A stretch of DNA of 9,185 bases, from NCBI GenBank assembly GCA_002497905.1, contig DAFJ01000066.1, positions 1-9,185 on the forward strand, read 5' to 3'. Source of the DNA: Euryarchaeota archaeon UBA251 (GTDB lineage Archaea > Thermoplasmatota > Poseidoniia > Poseidoniales > Thalassarchaeaceae). This document shows, in pieces, positions 1 to 7,200 of this stretch; the first letter of the stretch is position 1; each line of letters begins with the position of its first letter. The position numbers were made by a program, and so were the translations under genes. A model generated the notes under the pieces. The model made no database searches. It saw only the letters and a list, made by a program, of their open reading frames with translations, and was not told the DNA's origin.

Positions 1-584
1 GCGACATAGAATAGGATGATGATTCCAAAGAGTATGACATTGATTAGAGATACCCATTTTGCTGCTTGTGCCATCCCAGTGTCAGGGTGACCTGGATAAG
101 CTCTTGCGGTAGTCAGAGCGGATTGAGCGACAAGGAATCCTGGCAGTGAAGTACAGATTCCGCAACCCACCCAGCCTAGAATACCGAGCACCAGTGCTAG
201 CACTGCGTTTGTTGTGGGTGGCACCATCATCCCGCCGACCCCTTGCATCCCCATTGGGACGCCCATGGCCGGTTGTGGTTGACCTGCAAGCATCACAGGA
301 TTAGCTGTAGGATATGCTGCGCCAGGAACACTGGATCCTGGAACGGCAGTACCTGGAATACTTCCTGGAACTGGCTGCGAGGGCATACCTGTGAAGGTGG
401 TAGGTGTTGGACCAGGGGTTTGAGGGATTGGGTCCGGTGCAGCGGCTTGCACGGGCTGACTCATTACAGGAGCGGGTTCAGCCCTTGCTTTGTCGTTGTC
501 AAGACTCGTCTGAAATGAGTCGATAGCATTCTGAAAATCAGTCGCTGCACTGGCAAAAGGGTCCTCTTCAGGATCTGGCTGCAT
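1..584 (-). CDS. DUF4190-like membrane protein with Pro/Gly-rich N-terminal region (partial, runs off left edge)
   Basis: An open frame reads from ATG at 584 to the window edge (194 codons visible, no stop). An in-frame TGA lies seven codons upstream, so this ATG is the natural start. Residues 1-35 are acidic and polar (begins MQPDPEEDPF). Residues 36-125 are rich in Pro, Gly, Ala, Gln and Met, with VPG-type repeats at about 72-88 (VPGSIPG, AVPG, SVPG). Two hydrophobic segments follow, at about 126-155 (NAVLALVLGILGWVGCGI) and 177-194, joined by a short loop carrying GHPDTGMAQAAKWVS. This is the pattern of DUF4190 proteins: a flexible cytoplasmic region followed by two helices around a small-residue-rich loop. 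Function is unknown for the family. The gene lies 85 bases downstream of trxB on the same strand, with an AT-rich stretch between them, so it may have its own promoter. The C-terminus is not visible. Confidence 0.75.
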   Translation of the reverse strand, partial: MQPDPEEDPFASAATDFQNAIDSFQTSLDNDKARAEPAPVMSQPVQAAAPDPIPQTPGPTPTTFTGMPSQPVPGSIPGTAVPGSSVPGAAYPTANPVMLAGQPQPAMGVPMGMQGVGGMMVPPTTNAVLALVLGILGWVGCGICTSLPGFLVAQSALTTARAYPGHPDTGMAQAAKWVSLINVILFGIIILFYV

Positions 585-669
585 GGCGCCAAGTAATTCA
601 ATTCACATAATGAACGATTCGTTTAATTTGTTTCAATAGAATGTCACGATATTCGTCATGAAAAGCAAT
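585..669 (-). promoter_or_regulatory. Short intergenic region with possible archaeal promoter for the DUF4190-like gene
   Basis: This 85-base AT-rich gap separates trxB from the DUF4190-like gene. On the minus strand it contains AAACAAATTAAACG (about 634-621), a possible TATA-like box whose expected start site, about 25 bases downstream, would leave a short leader before ATG 584. A weak hairpin (ACGA-TAT-TCGT, around 646-656) and a TTTT run just after the trxB stop could help termination. No strong Shine-Dalgarno sequence is seen before ATG 584. All of this is weak sequence-level inference. Confidence 0.25.
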
Positions 670-1605
670 TCAGTGGACATTGTCCTCTAGCCATCGTTCG
701 CAATCAATTGCGGCTTGACACCCCATTCCTGCAGCTGTGATTGCCTGCCTATATCTCGTATCTACTACGTCTCCTGCAGCGAAGACACCAGACACACTGG
801 TCATTGTGTGATCTTTGTGGATGATGTAGCCTGAATCGTCAGTCTCAATCTGACCTTCGAGGAATCCAGTGATTGGCTTGTGGCCGATTGCGATGAAGGC
901 TCCAGTGCAGGCGATCTCCTCGGTACTCCCATCTCGGGGATCCTCCAGAATTGCACCGGAGAGCCCTTTCTCATCAGATAGCCACTTCTTCACTTGTCGG
1001 AAGGTACGTATCTCAATCTTGGGATGATTTTCCGCTCTCTCCTGCATCACCTTGGAGGCGCGAAATACATCACGTCGATGGATTAGAGTGACCTTGCTTG
1101 CGAAGCGGGTCAAGAAAGTTGCTTCCTCCATGGCGGAATCACCTCCACCAATCACGATGATTTCCTCGTCACGGAAGAATGCTCCATCGCATGTTGCACA
1201 GGTTGAGATACCACGTCCCTTCTGCTCCTCTTCACCTTCTGCTCCTAGCCAAATTGCTTCTGCTCCTGTGCAGATAATGAGTGCATGTGCCTTGTGCTCC
1301 TCGCCTTCAACCCAGACACTGTAAGGTTGGGAGGATGTGTCGATGCGTTCAACGTTCTTGTCCTCAACCTTGAGTCCGAACCGTTCTGCTTGTTCGCGTA
1401 ATTGCATCATCATCTCGGGCCCCCCAATACCTTGGGGGTATCCAGGGAAGTTCTCGATATCGCTTGTTAACATGAGTTGCCCACCTGACATATAGCCGGC
1501 GAACATGAGTGGTTCAAGCATCGCTCGAGCACCATACAGGCCGGCAGTATAGCCCGCTGGACCACTGCCAATGATGATCACATTGTGGATACTTTCGCCG
1601 CTCAT
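670..1605 (-). CDS. trxB: Thioredoxin reductase (low-Mr type, FAD-dependent)
   Basis: Cytoplasmic flavoprotein disulfide reductase that passes electrons from NAD(P)H through FAD and a redox-active cysteine pair to thioredoxin or a similar protein. The 311 residues match the usual length of the low-molecular-weight class. Visible motifs in order: FAD-binding GSGPAGYTA (13-21), GGQL (41-44), the redox pair CATC (Cys136, Cys139), the NAD(P)H Rossmann motif GGGDSAMEEA (153-162), HRRDVFRA (176-183) whose arginines normally contact the NADPH 2'-phosphate, and the second FAD motif GVFAAGDV (273-280) followed by R-Q-A-ITAAG. All key residues are present, and the arginine-rich motif suggests NADPH use. 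The start is 27 bases after the DoxX-like stop. No good Shine-Dalgarno sequence lies at normal distance; GGAG sits about 22 bases upstream. It is probably co-transcribed with the genes before it. FAD made by RibL, encoded upstream, would be its cofactor. Confidence 0.95.
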   Translation of the reverse strand: MSGESIHNVIIIGSGPAGYTAGLYGARAMLEPLMFAGYMSGGQLMLTSDIENFPGYPQGIGGPEMMMQLREQAERFGLKVEDKNVERIDTSSQPYSVWVEGEEHKAHALIICTGAEAIWLGAEGEEEQKGRGISTCATCDGAFFRDEEIIVIGGGDSAMEEATFLTRFASKVTLIHRRDVFRASKVMQERAENHPKIEIRTFRQVKKWLSDEKGLSGAILEDPRDGSTEEIACTGAFIAIGHKPITGFLEGQIETDDSGYIIHKDHTMTSVSGVFAAGDVVDTRYRQAITAAGMGCQAAIDCERWLEDNVH

Positions 1606-1632
1606 GGGGTCGTGCGAACGGCAGGTGCTCCA

Positions 1633-2034
1633 TCAATCCTGCTGGTGATTATCTGATCCAATTCCTCTCCAGATAAACACGGATAAACCGATTAGAGCGG
1701 TTTGGATTAGGAGCCGAAGAACATGCCAGTGATGTTCGTATGTGCGTCCACCGATTGCGATATTATTGACCCACATGTTCAGATTAGCCCAATAGAGTAT
1801 GACAAGAAGGGTAGCGCAGGCCAACCCTCCGATTCGGCGTGTTCTTGGAATGATGAGGAGGAGGCCGACGATAATCTCGGCGACACCGCTAACCCATACC
1901 CAGAACCGTGACCATCCAAGAATATCAGGCACTATTGGTTCAAACCATAATGGATCAGTAAAGTGCTGTATTCCTATGTAGATGAACCAGCCTCCGAGGA
2001 TGACTCCAGCAGCGGCTTTGATCCGATTCCACAT
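1633..2034 (-). CDS. DoxX-like small integral membrane protein
   Basis: A 133-residue protein with four predicted transmembrane helices, at about 8-24, 44-63, 68-90 and 105-123. Recognisable DoxX-family features are G(x)IQHFTDP after helix 1, SGVAEIIVGLLLIIPRTRR across helix 2 and the following loop, and the polar N-L-N-M motif in helix 3. The family (DoxX/DoxD-like, named from a subunit of thiosulfate:quinone oxidoreductase) is widespread, mostly of unknown function, and in some bacteria is linked to membrane redox or thiol-stress complexes. The start is supported by GGAG at 2043-2040, which directly follows the ribH stop and sits 5 bases before ATG. Only 9 bases separate it from ribH, so it very probably shares the rib transcript. 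Its place directly before trxB hints at a redox role, but this is inference from position. Confidence 0.8.
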   Translation of the reverse strand: MWNRIKAAAGVILGGWFIYIGIQHFTDPLWFEPIVPDILGWSRFWVWVSGVAEIIVGLLLIIPRTRRIGGLACATLLVILYWANLNMWVNNIAIGGRTYEHHWHVLRLLIQTALIGLSVFIWRGIGSDNHQQD

Positions 2035-2043
2035 GGCTACTCC

Positions 2044-2439
2044 TCAGAGCATGAGTGCAATCGCTGCGACAGCATTCCTCGCGTGGGGTTCGAGGCGGGG
2101 GGCGATATGATGTGGTTCAGCTCCCGGACCTATGATGCCTAGTCCAATGGGCTTGTCATAGCCAAGTTGCAGGTCGATTAGGCTCTTGATTACGGCTTGA
2201 CCCATGGCAAGTCCGTGCTGTGTTTCTCCCTTCTCGATAATGCCTAGGCAGGCCACACCAGAAATGCCCTCATCCTCAAGGAGACGTGCTGCTGCTAAGG
2301 GTGCCTCCATCGATCCTGGGACCCATACAATCTCCGTAATTTCGAGATTGCGTTCTCCGGCTTCCGCGGTTGCGTGCCTAATCATCTCGTCGACCTCTGT
2401 TTTGTGGAAGGAGCCACAGACGAGTGCGATGGATGTCAT
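2044..2439 (-). CDS. ribH: 6,7-dimethyl-8-ribityllumazine synthase (archaeal-type, short)
   Basis: Condenses 5-amino-6-ribitylamino-uracildione with 3,4-dihydroxy-2-butanone 4-phosphate to give the riboflavin precursor lumazine; family members assemble as pentamers or 60-mers. At 131 residues it resembles short archaeal forms rather than the bacterial form of about 155. Visible motifs: GSFH near the N-terminus (9-12, aromatic stacking position), VPGSMEAPLA (40-49, equivalent of VPGAxExP), GIIEKGETQHG (66-76, containing the probable catalytic His75) and KPIGLGIIGPG (96-106). The ATG overlaps the ribE stop as ATGA, and GGAGG at 2453-2449 lies 9 bases before it, so translational coupling is likely. 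Alternative identity as an archaeal RibC riboflavin synthase, a relative of RibH, is less likely because a full riboflavin synthase is encoded next door. Confidence 0.93.
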   Translation of the reverse strand: MTSIALVCGSFHKTEVDEMIRHATAEAGERNLEITEIVWVPGSMEAPLAAARLLEDEGISGVACLGIIEKGETQHGLAMGQAVIKSLIDLQLGYDKPIGLGIIGPGAEPHHIAPRLEPHARNAVAAIALML

Positions 2440-3053
2440 TGTGACACGCCTCCATCCATCACACGCTTGACGGTATCGACAACTGCTTGGGTCATGGCAT
2501 CAATCTCGATGTTGACCAATGAACCGGAGGTTTTCTGTCCTAGAGTTGTACGACGAAGTGTCTCAGGAATTATGTGGAGGTTGAATTCTCCATTCTTTTG
2601 GGTCTCGCCGACGGTCAGTGAAATCCCATCGATGGCAATGTATCCCTTCTCAAAGATGTAGCCTTCAATATGAGATGGTGCATCGATTATGAGATCAGCA
2701 GTATCATCTGCATAGGAGATGGAGATGACGGTACCAACCCCCATTACATGGCCAGAGACAAGATGCCCTCCAACTTCATCTCCGTAGCGTAGGGCTCGTT
2801 CGATATTCAGCGAGTCTCCTGGAGATCGTAGTCCGAGTGTAGAACGGTCCAGTGTCTCTTGGATTAGATCAAAAGATGCCACATCTCCATCAATGTTGAC
2901 TGCTGTTAAGCAGACACCATCGAGAGCGACACTGGCGCCGATTTCGAGCCCTGCACCAACTCCTGCAGGAAGATCGACCACCCAATGTATGTGATCACTG
3001 TTGTCTTTGATGGACCGGAGTGTTGCCATACCTTCGACGATACCTGTGAACAT
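2436..3053 (-). CDS. ribE: Riboflavin synthase, alpha-chain (bacterial) type
   Basis: Catalyses dismutation of two 6,7-dimethyl-8-ribityllumazine molecules into riboflavin plus the ribitylamino-uracildione. The two tandem lumazine-binding barrels are visible as an internal duplication. Counting from the upstream ATG at 3056: DGVCLTAV (46-53) with ETLDRSTLG (67-75) in the first half, and DGISLTV (143-149) with ETLRRTTLG (165-173) in the second, with GGHLVSGHV (96-104) at the junction. I chose the second ATG (3053) because the family begins MFTGIVE and a GGGGG tract (3065-3061) is 7 bases before it; the first ATG at 3056 overlaps the ribL stop as ATGA and would add one Met. The resulting 205 residues are normal for the family. 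Many archaea use the unrelated pentameric RibC instead, so this is probably an acquired bacterial-type enzyme, though it may be ancestral in the lineage. Confidence 0.95.
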   Translation of the reverse strand: MFTGIVEGMATLRSIKDNSDHIHWVVDLPAGVGAGLEIGASVALDGVCLTAVNIDGDVASFDLIQETLDRSTLGLRSPGDSLNIERALRYGDEVGGHLVSGHVMGVGTVISISYADDTADLIIDAPSHIEGYIFEKGYIAIDGISLTVGETQKNGEFNLHIIPETLRRTTLGQKTSGSLVNIEIDAMTQAVVDTVKRVMDGGVSQ

Positions 3054-3496
3054 CATTCCGCCCCCTTCTGTGTTCGCATTTCTAGAATTCTAGCAATAAT
3101 TTTGCGTGTTCCATCGAGATCATCGGAGAGTCCACTGACTCTGCATACCTTGATTTCAGTGCGCCCTTGCTCAAGGAGATCTTTACGAATTCTTTCTTCA
3201 GCGTGTTCTTGGTCATAGCCTAGAGCAATAATATCTGGTTTCACGATATCGAGAATATCATACATTGGCGTGTTTGGATGATTTCCAACGATTGCTTCGT
3301 CTACAGGTTTCAGGCCCGCTACTAGTCTGCATCGTAGATCACTACCGGTAACAGGTTCGTGCTTTCTTTTGCGCACAGTATCATCGTGAGCGATGACTAC
3401 GGTGAGATAATCTCCGAGAGCCTTGGCCTGCTCAAGGTAGTGGAGGTGGCCTGCGTGAAGAAGATCAAACACACCAACTGCCATCACCCGAGTCAT
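3053..3496 (-). CDS. ribL: Archaeal FAD synthetase (FMN adenylyltransferase, cytidylyltransferase-like)
   Basis: Nucleotidyltransferase expected to transfer AMP from an NTP to FMN, giving FAD in the cytoplasm. The protein of about 147 residues resembles Methanocaldococcus RibL (MJ1179) in size and sequence pattern. Motifs, counted from GTG 3499: GVFDLLHAGH (9-18) with the HxGH nucleotide-binding histidines His15 and His18, LKPVDEAIVG (63-72) and KPDIIALGYDQ (87-97), the last typical of archaeal FAD synthetases, and a C-terminal GTRKIIARI stretch. A strong Shine-Dalgarno GGAGGT (3510-3505) lies 5 bases before a GTG at 3499 and 8 bases before ATG 3496. The ATG fits the spacing of the neighbouring genes; the GTG would overlap the ribB stop as GTGA. 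A glycerol-3-phosphate cytidylyltransferase is the main alternative, but position inside a riboflavin operon strongly favours FAD synthesis. Confidence 0.88.
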   Translation of the reverse strand: MTRVMAVGVFDLLHAGHLHYLEQAKALGDYLTVVIAHDDTVRKRKHEPVTGSDLRCRLVAGLKPVDEAIVGNHPNTPMYDILDIVKPDIIALGYDQEHAEERIRKDLLEQGRTEIKVCRVSGLSDDLDGTRKIIARILEMRTQKGAE

Positions 3497-4215
3497 CACT
3501 CCTTACCTCCGTTCTCCATCGCTTCAAGGATATCTTGACCGCTTGCAAATGGTATACCATTCTTCTTGCCATAGGCGATTGCTTCCTCGACGGGTAAAGC
3601 AGCATCTCCGTGGGGCTGAAGCATCTCGGCGCCGATGACGACGGGAGGTAAGCCGGCCATTCTCGCCACAGCTACGGCGAGTTCAGTGTGTCCTTGTCGC
3701 TTCGTGATTCCTCCTGGGCTTTCCCGACAAACCGGGATGTGACCAGGGGTTCTGAATTCCTTACCGAGTGCCTTCATGCATATTTCGGAATTCGCTTTGG
3801 ATTCCTTGAGTTCAACCCAGAGTTCCGCAAAGCGACGGGTAGTGAGCGCCCGATCCCTGTCAGTAATCCCGGTGAACGTCTCTCGATGATTGAGGCTGAG
3901 GGTAAACGCGGATCTGGAATCATACTGAAGATCGTTTGTGATTAGATGCCTCAGAACAGGATGTTCCTCGACAAGGTGTTCATGGCTGTGGAGGTCTTGG
4001 AGCCATGGTAATCCGAACCCTTCTCCAACTTCGTTGCCGATAGCAAGGAATAGCAGTCCGCCACAGTCTCGACGAAGCGTCCTCATGTTTGCAGGTGTGA
4101 CGGTTGCGGCGGGGAACAAGAGATCTGTTTCCTGTTCCCTAAAGGCGGAATCGAATACCAGAACTGGTTTACCACTTCGGAATGCTGAGATGACTGATTC
4201 CACGTCGCCTCGCAT
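3496..4215 (-). CDS. ribB: 3,4-dihydroxy-2-butanone 4-phosphate synthase (monofunctional, archaeal-type)
   Basis: Converts ribulose 5-phosphate into DHBP plus formate, supplying the four-carbon unit for lumazine. Motifs, numbered from the upstream ATG at 4233: DSAFREQETD (28-37) with the acidic metal-binding loop, SAFTLSLNHR (108-117) and TGITDRDRA (121-129), FRTPGH (160-165), and RQGHTELAV (179-187) with His182 as the second metal ligand; Glu203 in GAEML corresponds to the conserved CEM glutamate. The usual REGE/RENE loop reads REQE here. I prefer ATG 4215 over 4233: GGAGAG (4229-4224) lies 8 bases before it, and the resulting N-terminus matches the length of Methanocaldococcus MJ0055. This gives 239 residues. 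There is no fused GTP cyclohydrolase II. The gene follows the peroxidase by about 44 bases and overlaps ribL, so it heads the rib cluster. Confidence 0.93.
   Translation of the reverse strand: MRGDVESVISAFRSGKPVLVFDSAFREQETDLLFPAATVTPANMRTLRRDCGGLLFLAIGNEVGEGFGLPWLQDLHSHEHLVEEHPVLRHLITNDLQYDSRSAFTLSLNHRETFTGITDRDRALTTRRFAELWVELKESKANSEICMKALGKEFRTPGHIPVCRESPGGITKRQGHTELAVAVARMAGLPPVVIGAEMLQPHGDAALPVEEAIAYGKKNGIPFASGQDILEAMENGGKE
3505..3510 (-). promoter_or_regulatory. Strong Shine-Dalgarno element for ribL inside the end of ribB
   Basis: The minus strand reads GGAGGT in the last codons of ribB, 8 bases before ATG 3496 and 5 bases before the GTG at 3499. The spacing supports the ATG as the main start, with translation coupled to the ribB stop. 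Confidence 0.6.
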
Positions 4216-4223
4216 AATCTTCA

Positions 4224-4229
4224 CTCTCC
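4224..4229 (-). promoter_or_regulatory. Shine-Dalgarno element deciding the ribB start
   Basis: The minus strand reads GGAGAG followed by 8 bases and then ATG at 4215. The alternative ATG at 4233 lies upstream of this element and has no comparable motif before it. The same 7-9 base spacing recurs at ribL, ribE and ribH when the internal ATG starts are chosen. Confidence 0.55.
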
Positions 4230-4259
4230 GCATGGGTTTCAGATACCCGTCATTTTCGG

Positions 4260-7200
4260 TCAGAGGGGCGGCCCCTCATCCTCCTTCGACCTTGCATTGA
4301 GAACAAGCATTCCGAGGACGAGAAGCACACAGGTTCCTAGAATTATTTCGATGAGGAAGGACTGCTGCTCAATCTCTAAATCGGGGTTGTAGGCGATTTT
4401 CATCGGTTCGTCTGTAGTCAATCGTTCCACTGTAGTCGTATTTCCATCGTTCCAATGGATGACAACTTTCTCAATTGCTCCATTAGAGGGGACCCCGAGT
4501 CGAGCTTCACTTACTGTAGAACCGCTGAATCCAGCACCTGTTAGAATTGCTTGTCGAACCACTTTTCCGTTACTTAGGTGGAAGTCCACATTTGCCCCAA
4601 TGCCATCGATGTGGATGTTACCCTCGCCGTTAGAATAGGGGTCGATTACAACGCATGAAACTCCATCACGCTGTGCAGCATCGTTCTCAAAGAAGCGGAT
4701 TCCCAGGTTTGTGTCTCCCGTAACAAGGTCAAGGTCGCCATCACCATCAAAATCCGCCCACGCAGAACCCATTGTTCTGCCCTGATCTAGTAGATTGGCC
4801 TGTTCGATGGCATCTACAAAGTATCCATCTCCGTCGTTAATGTATAGCGAATTGTTGTTGAGAGCAGTAAATGGGTTGATCCGTCCCACGCCGAACCATA
4901 AATCGAGATCCCCGTCTAAATCGACATCAATGAACCTACAGTCCCAGTTGACTAGGACGTTCTCTGAGAATCCTCTCTTGTGCGCGACTTCGTCCCACTT
5001 CCGTGGCTCCTCTTGAATCCAGAGGAAGTTAGGTCCGTAGTTACTGACGCACATATCCAGATCACCATCTCCCTCTATGTCACCTGCGTGGACACCCATA
5101 CCTGTACCTGGATAGATGAATCCATCCTCGAAGGTTGTCTTCTCAAATATGCCTGATTCACTACCTCGATACATAGGAGAGAAACCAAAGTCTGAGGCGA
5201 TGAAGATATCCTCCCATCCATCGGAATCCATGTCGTGGAAGAGTCCAGCCCAAGACATTCCTGAACCGTTTCCTTCAGAGTCAAAGTCCGAATGTACTGC
5301 CATTTGTGCGGACGGATTCTCGGGAGCAGTAAGGGCAATCGAGGTGGGGACTCCGGTGTATATTTCGCCTTCTTCACTTGGGTAGAGGCCTCCTCCTACG
5401 ACATTTCCTGCGGCGATAGTAATTGGTTCGAAAGTGGCAGCCCCGCTTTCTCGGAGAAGATTACGATAGAGGATGTTAGTATCTTCCTTGATGGCCATCT
5501 GTGCCTCGGAGACTTGACCGAAGTTCATGGAATATAGATCAAGATCTCCATCATGATCGAAGTCAGCGAAGATTCCCTTGGATGAATGCCCCGGGTTATC
5601 AATGCCAACTTCCGATGCAACCTCAACAAAGGTGCAGTCCCCATTATTTTGATACAACGCATTTGGCGCCCCTGTGTCGTTCCTCGTCAAGGTCACGTTA
5701 CCAAAATTAGCAACGTGCAAATCCATGTCGCCGTCTGAATCGTAGTCTGCCCATGTGAGGCCTACAGAAGTGGAGTTAGCCATCGGCAAACCCGCTGCTT
5801 CGGTAATATCCACGAATCGATTATCACCGATGTTCCGATACATGTGCATCCTTCCATCGTTAGGCGGGGCATCTGTTTCCCAGCCTTCTTGGTCGAACAT
5901 AGCTCCGATAGCAAGGTCGATACGTCCGTCTCCGTCGCAATCTTCTGCAGCGATACCGGGTCCATAACTTGAGAATTGTAACGGCTGGCCGAGTTCAATC
6001 TGGCCTAGTCCGGATCGTTCAGTATGTTCGGTGAAATAGGCATTCAGAACGAACTCTTTCTCGTTTTCACCTATGATGACAACGGGGTCCGGGATAATTC
6101 CGTCTCCGAGGTTATCATTGATGCAATCCATGGCAGCGAGATCAGTCTCAGCAAACATCGAATCACATTGTATTGCCTCTATGCGACTGTTTCTCAGAAT
6201 GATGTCAGAGAGAGTTGTATCCTCAATCTCTTCGAGTGAAGACTGTAGGTCTGGGTCGTTTAGATAGAATAGAGGGTCACCATCGCGTAATCTCAAGAAC
6301 TGGTCTAGAAGGAGCGCATGCATACTTTCTCCTAATATTCCATCATTGGGATGTTCTTCAGCGTACATTGCCATCAGAGGATCAGCGCGATTTACGTCTG
6401 AATATGCCATTTCCATCCGTTGAATTGTATCTTGATTGTCTGTGATATCTGACCAGTTGTTCACAGGTGGTAGGCCGAGAGTTTGGCGATAGGTTCCATA
6501 ATCCGGAATTCCATGGTCACGTCCGCGTTGAATGTCAATCGCACACATGTCCATTCCTCCTTTGCCAGGGACCCCAAACATCCTATTTCTGAGCGCATCG
6601 ATGTAGCCTACATCATTCGCTTCCTGAGTTGTATACGCTAGGCCACGGAAGATAGGTTCGATGCCCCCATCTGTCACCAATGAGTTTGGGTTCCAGAATC
6701 CATCATGCATAGCAATGGGTCCCGATGGTATCGAAGAACGGTTCTCATGCAAGCGTTCGGTTAGCACGCCAATCTGAGAATGTCCCATTCTGAAAGAGAG
6801 GGTTGCAAATGCATTTGTAACTCTTGGATCGATTGTAGAATCGAATCCCTGATATTCGGGTAAGTATACGCCCATTGATGGTAGGTATTCGTCATAAGTC
6901 ACTTTTTGAATCAGAGCTGTCACATATTTCCTCGTAGTCTGATAGATTTGCTCATCGGACCAATCTGGATTCTGTGTGTGCAGTAAATCTGCGATTCGGT
7001 TGTGTTCTCTGATCATCAGAATATGTGTTGCAGTCAGTGCCGCATGTTCATTCGCCCGTGAGTCTCCTGCGATATATCGCTCAGATGCAGAGAATCCAAC
7101 AAAACTCATTCCAGGTGCAGTGTCATCATCTGGATCTGCTAGAGGTAGTAGAGGACCGTTTTGGTTCTCGGTAATCTTGAGTTCCCCTCCTTCGCCAGTC

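Noticed and set aside
192..205. Perfect 14-base palindrome CAGTGCTAGCACTG
   Set aside because: It lies inside the DUF4190-like coding sequence (Val-Leu-Ala-Leu codons), and about one such palindrome is expected by chance every 16 kb.
243..518. 91-residue plus-strand open frame rich in Trp, Cys and His
   Set aside because: It is antisense to the Pro/Gly-rich part of the DUF4190-like gene; the odd composition is what antisense of GGN/CCN codons produces.
4216..4259. Possible FMN riboswitch before ribB
   Set aside because: Only about 44 bases separate the peroxidase stop from ribB, far too short, and no conserved riboswitch helices are visible.
5075..5377. 100-residue open frame on the minus strand
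   Set aside because: It lies entirely inside the peroxidase gene in another frame and its sequence has no family features; the peroxidase frame here encodes clear calcium-loop repeats.
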